Position numbers and translations under genes: made by a program. Under the pieces are notes generated by a model. The model had not been told where the DNA came from and did not search any database. It worked only from the letters and a program-made list of their open reading frames with translations. A stretch of 64,000 nt of DNA, taken from assembly GCF_900156645.1 (NCBI RefSeq), contig NZ_FTOC01000001.1, positions 248,001-312,000 of the forward strand. The letters run 5' to 3'. This DNA is from Salimicrobium flavidum. GTDB lineage: Bacteria; Bacillota; Bacilli; Bacillales; Halobacillaceae. Below, piece by piece: positions 57,758 to 64,000 of the stretch. Position 1 is the stretch's first letter, and every line of letters starts with the position of its first letter.

Positions 57758-58387
57758 ATGACTAACCTATCAAAACGACAGCAAGAGATATTAGACTTCA
57801 TTAAACAGGAAGTGATTGACAAAGGCTACCCTCCGTCTGTCAGAGAAATCGGCAAGTACGTGGGTCTTGCCTCAAGTTCTACAGTCCACGGTCATCTGGC
57901 CCGTCTCGAAAAGAAAGGTTTCATCAGACGAGACCCTACGAAACCGCGCGCTATCGAGGTTATCGATTTGGAAGACGAACAGGAATCGAAAATCCCGAAA
58001 AGAGAAGCATCTTTCGCTCCTGTCATAGGTAAAGTAACAGCGGGTACTCCTATTACAGCAATAGAAAATATCGAGGAATATTTACCGATTCCTGATGCTA
58101 TAAGTAGCACAGATGAAGACACGTTCATCCTGGTCGTTCAGGGGGAAAGTATGATTGAAGCCGGGGTTCTCGATGGAGACAAAGTTATCGTTCGCAAACA
58201 GAGCACGGCACAAAACGGAGATATCGTCGTTGGTATGACCGATGAAGGGGAAGCTACTGTCAAACGCTTTTTCAAAGAATCGGATCATGTTCGGCTTCAG
58301 CCAGAGAACAGAGCGATGGACCCTATCCTTCTCGATGATGTAACTATTCTAGGCAAAGTGGTCGGGTTGTTCCGGAGTGTTCACTGA
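57758..58387 (+). CDS. lexA: SOS repressor LexA
   Basis: 209-residue repressor and self-cleaving protease. N-terminal winged helix ([40 protein letters not shown]), Ala-Gly cleavage site in KVTAGTPI near residue 94, catalytic Ser in [10 protein letters not shown] near 129 and Lys in ATVKRFF near 167. ATG 57758 follows CAGGATG. It is divergent from the SOS operon, with shared LexA boxes between. Confidence 0.97.
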   Translation: MTNLSKRQQEILDFIKQEVIDKGYPPSVREIGKYVGLASSSTVHGHLARLEKKGFIRRDPTKPRAIEVIDLEDEQESKIPKREASFAPVIGKVTAGTPITAIENIEEYLPIPDAISSTDEDTFILVVQGESMIEAGVLDGDKVIVRKQSTAQNGDIVVGMTDEGEATVKRFFKESDHVRLQPENRAMDPILLDDVTILGKVVGLFRSVH

Positions 58388-58420
58388 TCAGATAGCCATA
58401 TAAATTAAATCGTTCTTTTC

Positions 58421-58472
58421 AAAACAGACCCGCACGCGAGTGAATTTATCGCTCCCGTGCGGGTCTGTTTGT
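58421..58472 (+). terminator. Terminator of lexA
   Basis: AACAGACCCGCACG / CGTGCGGGTCTGTT long stem with T-rich tail TTTGTTCTT. Confidence 0.8.
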
Positions 58473-58510
58473 TCTTATTCAAACTCTTCATTATTGTGGG
58501 GAAATGAATA

Positions 58511-58546
58511 AAAACCCTTCGGAGAGCTGCGCTCCGAAGGGTTTTT
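58511..58546 (-). terminator. Terminator of glnA
   Basis: AAAACCCTTCGGAG / CTCCGAAGGGTTTT; T-run on the - strand side, 4 bases after the glnA stop. Confidence 0.85.
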
Positions 58547-58549
58547 GAA

Positions 58550-59881
58550 TTAATAGATCTGCAGGTACTGTTCTCTCTCCCAAGGGTGTACTTGGGTACG
58601 GAACATATCCCATTCGATTTCTTTTGCTTCGACAAAGTGTTCGTATAGATGTTCGCCAAGAGCATCAACCATTGTTTTATCTTTTTTCAGCTCCTGAAGT
58701 GCATCGTAAAGTGTAGCAGGAAGGTCTCTAACGCCCGCTGCTTCACGTTCTTCTTTATCCATAACATAGATGTTACGGTCTACCGGTTCAGGTACGGAGA
58801 GTTTATTCTCTACCCCGTCAAGTCCGGCTGCCAATAGAACTGCCATGCCAAGGTACGGGTTAGCGGCAGGGTCAACACTACGTACTTCGATACGTGTACT
58901 CACACCACGGGAAGTAGGCACGCGGATGAGTGGGCTTCTGTTCTGTGCAGACCACGCCACGTAACAAGGCGCTTCATAACCGGGAACCAGGCGCTTGTAC
59001 GAGTTTACAGTCGGGTTCGTCACAGCTGTGAAAGCCATTGCGTGCTTCAGGATTCCCGCTGTAAATTGATAAGCTACCTCAGAAAGCTGCTCTTTCCCAT
59101 TTTCGTCGAAGAAAGCATTACCATCTTCTGTGAAAAGAGACATATTTGCGTGCATACCGGAGCCGTTCACACCAAACAATGGTTTCGGCATAAAGGTTGC
59201 GTGCAGACCATGCTTACGGGCGATCGTCTTAACGACAAGTTTGAACGTTTGGATGTCATCACAGTGTTTCACTGCATCAGAGTATTTGAAATCAATTTCA
59301 TGCTGTCCAGGTGCCACTTCGTGGTGGGACGCTTCAATTTCAAAACCCATCTCTTCCAGCTCAAGCACGATATCACGACGGCAATTTTCACCCAAGTCGG
59401 TTGGCGCAAGGTCGAAATAGCCACCCTTATCGTTGAGTTCAAGAGTCGGTTCCATATTTTCATCAAGTTTGAAAAGGAAGAATTCAGGCTCTGTACCGAG
59501 GTTGAACGCGGAAAATCCGAGTTCTTCCATTTTCTTGAGATTACGCTTTAAGTTATACCGTGGGCAACCTTCAAAAGGTGTACCATCCGGGTTGTAAATG
59601 TCACAGATGAATCTTGCGACTTTCCCTTTTTCGGACGTCCAAGGCAGTACCAGGAACGAATCGTAGTCAGGAACTAAGTACATGTCGGATTCTTCAATAC
59701 GTACGAAACCTTCGATTGAAGAACCATCGAACATCATTACCCCATCTAAAGCTTTATCAAGCTGGCTGAATGGAATTTCTACGTTTTTAATTACTCCGAG
59801 CATATCAGTGAATTGTAGTCGGATGAATTTTACGTTCTCTTCCTCGATCTTTTTGTAAATTTCTTTTCTGGTTAATCCCAT
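58550..59881 (-). CDS. glnA: Glutamine synthetase type I
   Basis: 443-residue GSI-alpha enzyme that makes glutamine from glutamate and ammonia and, in Bacillus, also feeds back on GlnR and TnrA. Signature [23 protein letters not shown]-type block near residues 49-70, the ATP site [16 protein letters not shown] near 235-250, and [17 protein letters not shown] near 295-311. Length without the adenylylation insertion fits the alpha class. It lies 21 bases after glnR in one operon. Confidence 0.97.
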   Translation of the reverse strand: MGLTRKEIYKKIEEENVKFIRLQFTDMLGVIKNVEIPFSQLDKALDGVMMFDGSSIEGFVRIEESDMYLVPDYDSFLVLPWTSEKGKVARFICDIYNPDGTPFEGCPRYNLKRNLKKMEELGFSAFNLGTEPEFFLFKLDENMEPTLELNDKGGYFDLAPTDLGENCRRDIVLELEEMGFEIEASHHEVAPGQHEIDFKYSDAVKHCDDIQTFKLVVKTIARKHGLHATFMPKPLFGVNGSGMHANMSLFTEDGNAFFDENGKEQLSEVAYQFTAGILKHAMAFTAVTNPTVNSYKRLVPGYEAPCYVAWSAQNRSPLIRVPTSRGVSTRIEVRSVDPAANPYLGMAVLLAAGLDGVENKLSVPEPVDRNIYVMDKEEREAAGVRDLPATLYDALQELKKDKTMVDALGEHLYEHFVEAKEIEWDMFRTQVHPWEREQYLQIY

Positions 59882-59902
59882 GCGTGTGCCTCCTGTACAT
59901 TT

Positions 59903-60316
59903 TTAGTGGAAGAACCTGGACAGTTCTCCCTGTCTAAGTCCAAATTTCCCTTTACCCGCTTCGTGCATAATTTCATTACGAAGCATTTTCCGCAACTCTT
60001 TCTCGGAGAGTTGATTGTGCACCTCTTCGATTTCTTCCGGTTTGTATTCCGGCTGCTTCTCTTCCTGTTTCAAATCAAACACCTGCTTGATTCCGGCAAG
60101 GTTTACACCTTTTTCAATCAGAGATCTGATCTCTAAAAGCCGGTCTACATCATTAAATGAAAACAAGCGCTGATTTCCTTTGGAACGAGCAGGAGTTACA
60201 AGTTCATTTTGCTCGTAATAACGAATTTGCCGAGGAGTGAGGTCGGTCAGAGACTGGACGATCCCCATTGGAAATAGCGGCATCGAGCGTCTGATATCAT
60301 CACTCATTTGTGCCAC
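59903..60316 (-). CDS. glnR: Nitrogen repressor GlnR (MerR family)
   Basis: 137-residue regulator with an N-terminal MerR winged helix ([36 protein letters not shown]) and a C-terminal tail that senses feedback-inhibited glutamine synthetase ([33 protein letters not shown]). It represses glnRA when nitrogen is plentiful. A matching GlnR box lies just upstream. ATG follows GAGGAGGTGG. Confidence 0.96.
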   Translation of the reverse strand: MAQMSDDIRRSMPLFPMGIVQSLTDLTPRQIRYYEQNELVTPARSKGNQRLFSFNDVDRLLEIRSLIEKGVNLAGIKQVFDLKQEEKQPEYKPEEIEEVHNQLSEKELRKMLRNEIMHEAGKGKFGLRQGELSRFFH

Positions 60317-60339
60317 CTCCTCAAAAAATTCTTACTATT

Positions 60340-60367
60340 AGTATAATTCAAAACAGATAAATGTCAA
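60340..60367 (-). promoter_or_regulatory. Promoter of glnRA
   Basis: - strand TTGACA (60367-60362), 16-base spacer, TATACT (60345-60340). Confidence 0.8.
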
Positions 60368-60371
60368 GGGA

Positions 60372-60388
60372 TGTTAGAAAAGTTCACA
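60372..60388. promoter_or_regulatory. GlnR box
   Basis: TGTTAGAAAAGTTCACA matches the GlnR/TnrA consensus TGTNA-N7-TNACA exactly. It lies 4 bases upstream of the glnRA -35. Confidence 0.88.
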
Positions 60389-60422
60389 TAAAACAAGGAC
60401 CAGATTACTCTGATCCTTGTTT
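60389..60422 (-). terminator. Terminator of ynbB
   Basis: AAACAAGGA / TCCTTGTTT stem, T-rich on the - strand; overlaps the last codons of ynbB. Confidence 0.7.
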
Positions 60423-61637
60423 CCACACAGCTTTGACCGCCCTGCTTATAGCAATTTTCACATGTTCAAAAGTTAACCCACCCTGAATGAAGGCCATATA
60501 AGGCGGGCGAAGCGGACCATCCGCTGTCAATTCAAGACTCGCCCCCTGAATAAAGGTACCTGCAGCCATGATGACTTCATTATCGTACCCGGGCAGCGGG
60601 CCAGGTTCCGGATGAACGAAGCTATTCACAGGAGAAGCAGCTTGAATCTGCCGACAGAAGGCTATCATCTGTTCAGCAGAATCGAAATAAACCGACTGAA
60701 TGAGATCCGTTCGATACTCATCATAGGAGGGACTTGTAGCGAACCCTTCCGTCTCCAGGTATCTGGCAGTAAATACAGCTCCCTTCAGCGCTTCCCCCAC
60801 TATATGAGGAGCAAGAAAAATGCCCTGATACATTTCCTGCAAAACAGAAAGGCTTGAGCCGACTCCTTTACCGAGTCCGGGGGCCGTGAGTCTGTGAGCA
60901 CATCTTTCAATAAGACTTTTTCTTCCGGCTATATACCCGCCGGTCCTTACGATTCCACCACCGGGATTTTTGATTAATGACCCTGCTATGAGATCGGCCC
61001 CGACTTCCGGAGGTTCCAGCTTTTCCACAAACTCTCCGTAGCAGTTGTCGACGAATACAACCGCTTCTGGATTCACTTTTTTAATTTCCCTGACGATTTC
61101 TCCAATTTCTTCAATCGTAAATGAAGGTCGATCCGCATATCCTTTCGACCGTTGGATAGCCACCATTTTAGTACGGGAGGTGATAACCTCCTCGAATCTC
61201 CCGACGTCGACCTGACCGTCTTTCAATGGCAATGATTCATAAGCGATGCCATAGTTATATAAAGATCCGTTATCCTCCCCCTCCTTCGAGGGCGCGATCA
61301 CCTCTTCTAACGTGTCATAAGGAGCACCAGTGACATACAATAGCTTGTCTCCAGGTCTCAAAATACCGAAAAATGAAGTAGAGATCGCGTGTGTTCCGGA
61401 GACGAATTGGGGCCTTACGAGAGCATCTTCAGCACCAAAAATTTCAGCGTAGACACTTTCAAGAACTTCTCGCCCTTCATCGTCATACCCATATCCGGTT
61501 TCCGAGTGGAAATGACGATCCGACACTCGCTTTGCCTGAAAAGCATCCAGCACTTTCTCCTGATTATATAGGGCTGTATCTTCAATCATTTTCTTATATG
61601 GGGCTAATTCTTCTTCCACATGCATCGATTTATTCAT
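60405..61637 (-). CDS. ynbB: PLP enzyme of the methionine gamma-lyase-like YnbB family
   Basis: 410-residue fold-type I PLP enzyme. Cofactor residues: VSGTHAIST near residue 78 (phosphate contact), VVFVDNCYGEF near 190 (PLP aspartate) and GSLIKNPGGGI near 220 (lysine). Often annotated as aluminium-resistance or methionine gamma-lyase family; the true substrate is not established. It overlaps hflX by 8 bases and keeps the hflX-ynbB-glnR-glnA order of B. subtilis. ATG 61637 follows AAGGAG. Confidence 0.88.
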   Translation of the reverse strand: MNKSMHVEEELAPYKKMIEDTALYNQEKVLDAFQAKRVSDRHFHSETGYGYDDEGREVLESVYAEIFGAEDALVRPQFVSGTHAISTSFFGILRPGDKLLYVTGAPYDTLEEVIAPSKEGEDNGSLYNYGIAYESLPLKDGQVDVGRFEEVITSRTKMVAIQRSKGYADRPSFTIEEIGEIVREIKKVNPEAVVFVDNCYGEFVEKLEPPEVGADLIAGSLIKNPGGGIVRTGGYIAGRKSLIERCAHRLTAPGLGKGVGSSLSVLQEMYQGIFLAPHIVGEALKGAVFTARYLETEGFATSPSYDEYRTDLIQSVYFDSAEQMIAFCRQIQAASPVNSFVHPEPGPLPGYDNEVIMAAGTFIQGASLELTADGPLRPPYMAFIQGGLTFEHVKIAISRAVKAVWKQGSE

Positions 61638-62880
61638 CTTCCGACTCCTTCGGGATCAGTTTATCCCTAAGCGGATGTTCCGGATTTATATACCCTCGCA
61701 CCACGTACTCTTTTCTATCTTCTTTGAACTCACGCACCGTAACAATGGTGTTCATTTCCAGCGTGTTCAGAAATTTCCCTTCTTCTGCCTTCACATAAAT
61801 ATGATACGGATCCCAGATGTCACGAAGTACACCTTCGATGGCCGAAATCACGTTTGGGACATCTGTATCATCTGTGAGGGAGGTTTTCACAAAAGGTTTT
61901 TCCATCGGAGTGAACGGCCCACTCACTTTATCCTGCTTGTTATAAACAGTCAGTTTCGGGATATTTTCTGCCTCGAGCTCCCCTAGCAACGAAAGGACAG
62001 TCTTTTCATGACTTTCATGATTCGGGTGAGAGGCATCTACAATATGCAGAATGAAATCGGCTTCCGTCACTTCTTCAAGCGTGGAACGGAAAGCAGCGAT
62101 CAACGTGGTCGGCAAATGTTGAATAAATCCGACGGTATCAGAAATCAGCACTTGTAAACCGGAAGGGAGTTTCGTCTGTCTCGTCAGCGGATCAAGCGTT
62201 GCAAATAACTGATTTTCCTGCAAGGACTCTGCAGAAGTGATTTTGTTAAAAAATGTCGTCTTTCCAGCATTCGTATATCCTACGATAGCTATTTGAAAAA
62301 CATTATTTTCTTTTCTGCGCTCCCGATACTGTTTTCTATGTTCGACTACTTGTTCCAGCCGTTTTTTGACATCGGTGATTCTTCTTCTTATGTGCCGGCG
62401 ATCCGTTTCCAATTTCGTCTCACCAGGACCACGGGTACCAATGCCACCTCCGAGACGCGATAGCTCAGTCCCCTGTCCTGATAGTCTCGGAAGCAAATAT
62501 TGCAGTTGAGCAAGCTCCACCTGCAACTTCCCTTCCTTCGTCTTAGCCCGGTAAGCGAATATATCAAGAATAAGTTGACTTCTATCAATGACCCTCACCT
62601 CAAGTCTATTCGTAATATTTCGGAGCTGAGAAGGGGTCAACTCGTCATTGACGACTACGAGGTTAATGCCCAAGTCATCAATCAGCTCTTCAGCTTCCGT
62701 AAGTTTACCATCCCCGAGATAGTGAGCTCGATGGGGTCGTTCGAGTTGTTGCACTAACGTGTGAACCACTTCTCCTCCCGCAGTATCCGTCAGATCCTTC
62801 AATTCTTCGATCGAATAGTCGAAATCTTCCTTATGTAAAGGGTTTTTACGTGCTAGTATCAGGACTTTTTCTTTATCCAA
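61630..62880 (-). CDS. hflX: Ribosome-splitting GTPase HflX
   Basis: 416-residue GTPase that separates stalled or idle ribosomal subunits. N-terminal HflX domain with LIDDLGINLVVVNDELTPSQLRNI near residue 67 and the glycine-rich RLGGGIGTRGPGETKLETDRR near 142; GTPase motifs GYTNAGKTTFF near 201, DTVGFI near 248 and NKQD near 315. The start codon is TTG 62880, 7-8 bases after GAGGAGG. First gene upstream of ynbB. Confidence 0.95.
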   Translation of the reverse strand: MDKEKVLILARKNPLHKEDFDYSIEELKDLTDTAGGEVVHTLVQQLERPHRAHYLGDGKLTEAEELIDDLGINLVVVNDELTPSQLRNITNRLEVRVIDRSQLILDIFAYRAKTKEGKLQVELAQLQYLLPRLSGQGTELSRLGGGIGTRGPGETKLETDRRHIRRRITDVKKRLEQVVEHRKQYRERRKENNVFQIAIVGYTNAGKTTFFNKITSAESLQENQLFATLDPLTRQTKLPSGLQVLISDTVGFIQHLPTTLIAAFRSTLEEVTEADFILHIVDASHPNHESHEKTVLSLLGELEAENIPKLTVYNKQDKVSGPFTPMEKPFVKTSLTDDTDVPNVISAIEGVLRDIWDPYHIYVKAEEGKFLNTLEMNTIVTVREFKEDRKEYVVRGYINPEHPLRDKLIPKESEDE

Positions 62881-63018
62881 AAGCTAATTCCTCCTCGTGT
62901 GTTGCACTCTCTTTTTCATATTTACTACAGATTATACAAAAGCGACATCATAAACGAAATCCAGGTCGTCTTTCATTATCTCATAAATACTTCATATGGA
63001 AAAAGATTCGAAAAAAGA

Positions 63019-63044
63019 AAATTGGGTGCTTAAAGCACCCAATT
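63019..63044 (-). terminator. Terminator of hfq
   Basis: AATTGGGTGCT / AGCACCCAATT stem followed on the - strand by TTCTTTTTT; immediately at the hfq stop. Confidence 0.85.
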
Positions 63045-63268
63045 CACATTTCTTCTATTGATACATTTTTAGTAGGAGCAAACGTCGATATAGCATGTTT
63101 GAATATTAGTTGCTGCTTCCCTTCGGTTTCTACAAGGACGGTGAAATTATCAAATGCTTTAACGGTACCTTTTAATTGAAAACCATTTAATAAAAATAGA
63201 GTAACTGGGATTCTGTCTTTACGTAACTGATTTAAATAATTGTCCTGAATGTTTACTGATTGTGCCAT
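63044..63268 (-). CDS. hfq: RNA chaperone Hfq
   Basis: 74-residue Sm-like ring protein. Sm1 block: [35 protein letters not shown], including the proximal-face Gln and Phe residues; Sm2 block: [14 protein letters not shown] (the usual KH with the conserved KHAI). ATG 63268 follows GGAGG at 8 bases; ATG 63286 contains that region. The miaA-hfq-hflX order is conserved across bacteria. Confidence 0.96.
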   Translation of the reverse strand: MAQSVNIQDNYLNQLRKDRIPVTLFLLNGFQLKGTVKAFDNFTVLVETEGKQQLIFKHAISTFAPTKNVSIEEM

Positions 63269-63307
63269 GAAATGTACCTCCTCCATTCTATCTCTCTACA
63301 TATATAT

Positions 63308-64000
63308 TTAATTCTCTGTTCCAAATAAAAATCCTTCTATTTCTTCTAAAATCATCAACTTTTTTTCAGTGAAGTTCTGTTCATTCACTTCGTACCAATC
63401 AACCGGAAGCTTATTTTTAAAATACGTGTACTGCCTCTTTGCATACCTGCGGGAATTCCTCTTCAACAATTCCACCGCTTCTTCAAATTCGATCTCGCCA
63501 TCCAGGTAAGGGATCAATTCTTTATAACCGATAGCTTTCATAGCTTGGGCGTCCCTCGGCACACTTTTCAATAAAGTTTCCACTTCCTCTACCAGTCCTT
63601 CTCTGACCATTGAATTGACCCTTTGGTCAATTCTGTTATATAACAAATTTCTTTCCATTTCCAAACCGATGATCCAATAATTATAAGGAGAAGTATTTTG
63701 ATTTTTGTGGTGTTCTGTTTTCGTTATTCCGGTGGTTTCCAATATTTCGAGAGCGCGTATCGTTCTCTTTGTGTTATTGGGGTGGATCTTACCGGCTTCT
63801 TCCGGATCAACAACAGCCAGACGTTCATGCATAGCTTTTCCTCCACGCTCACTCAACTCATCTTCCAACCTTTTTGTTACTTCATAGTTTTTTGGCTGTT
63901 TCGCAAAAGAATAGTCGAATAGAAGGGATTGGATATACATCCCCGTGCCTCCTACAACGACTGGAAGTTTCCCTCTCGAAATAATATCTTCAATTAAATG
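63308..64000 (-). CDS. miaA: tRNA dimethylallyltransferase MiaA, 5' end outside window
   Basis: Adds a dimethylallyl group to A37 of tRNAs that read UNN codons. The frame is open to the window end; it enters with HLIEDIISRGKLPVVVGGTGMYIQSLL, where GGTGMY is the family substrate motif, and continues through KRTIRALEILETTG, AIGYKELIPYLDGE and RYAKRQYTYFKN to the stop at 63308. The N-terminal P-loop lies beyond 64000. Only about 230 of some 310 residues are present. Confidence 0.95.
   Translation of the reverse strand, partial: HLIEDIISRGKLPVVVGGTGMYIQSLLFDYSFAKQPKNYEVTKRLEDELSERGGKAMHERLAVVDPEEAGKIHPNNTKRTIRALEILETTGITKTEHHKNQNTSPYNYWIIGLEMERNLLYNRIDQRVNSMVREGLVEEVETLLKSVPRDAQAMKAIGYKELIPYLDGEIEFEEAVELLKRNSRRYAKRQYTYFKNKLPVDWYEVNEQNFTEKKLMILEEIEGFLFGTEN

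Noticed and set aside
60331-60349. Sequence TTACTATTA-GTATAA resembling the core of the 22-bp Ter-like motif
   Set aside because: It is accounted for by the -10 region of the glnRA promoter (TATACT on the - strand), lacks the CTCCGAAA half and has a one-base deletion.

Overview
The window looks like a piece of chromosome from a low-to-mid GC member of the Bacillaceae. Almost every gene has its closest recognisable counterpart, often in the same order, in Bacillus subtilis (recU-ponA, yppE, cdd, ypsA-gpsB-rnpB-ypsC, ypdP-ypdQ, thyA-dfrA, sbcD-sbcC, parE-parC-yneT, plsY, yneR-yneQ-yneP, yneN-citB, yneK-ccdC, yneF-tkt-ynzC-yneB-lexA, glnR-glnA, ynbB-hflX-hfq-miaA). An OpuF-type compatible-solute transporter fits a salt-tolerant organism. 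Several sporulation genes that sit inside these blocks in B. subtilis (sspN/O/P, tlp, sirA) are absent, which suggests a lineage that may not sporulate. The genus is not proven by the sequence.

The window crosses the chromosome replication terminus. A near-exact dif site lies at 32912-32939. Genes left of it are mostly on the + strand and genes right of it mostly on the - strand, so both replication arms run towards it. Left arm: cell wall and recombination (ponA, recU), a 175-bp MITE, cytidine deaminase, division regulator gpsB, RNase P RNA, an rRNA methyltransferase, a preQ1-riboswitch-controlled queuosine precursor transporter, a cold-shock gene with an attenuator-like leader, folate/thymidylate genes, Tat translocase, SbcCD, uracil-DNA glycosylase, MsrAB, ferredoxin, DynA, an ABC-F protein, a LysM/3D wall protein, a PadR-type regulator, a luciferase-family oxidoreductase and CvfB.

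Right arm, starting at dif: a two-gene sulfolipid-type cassette (sqdB, sqdX-like), topoisomerase IV (parE, parC), OpuF, PlsY, FolE2, YidD, a tandem AAA+ ATPase, a thioredoxin-like protein, aconitase, CcdC, a stand-alone MrpB, transketolase, the LexA/SOS locus, glutamine synthetase with its repressor, HflX, Hfq and the 3' part of miaA.

The most interesting signals are: (1) a 22-bp intergenic motif present four times, twice left of dif in one orientation and twice right of dif in the opposite orientation, one copy sitting just upstream of a PadR/RTP-like winged-helix gene 2 kb from dif, which is the layout expected of a polar replication fork trap; (2) a 31-codon single-membrane-span peptide gene with a strong ribosome binding site in the LexA-controlled slot normally held by the division inhibitor yneA; (3) a transcription-attenuator-like leader on the cold-shock gene.
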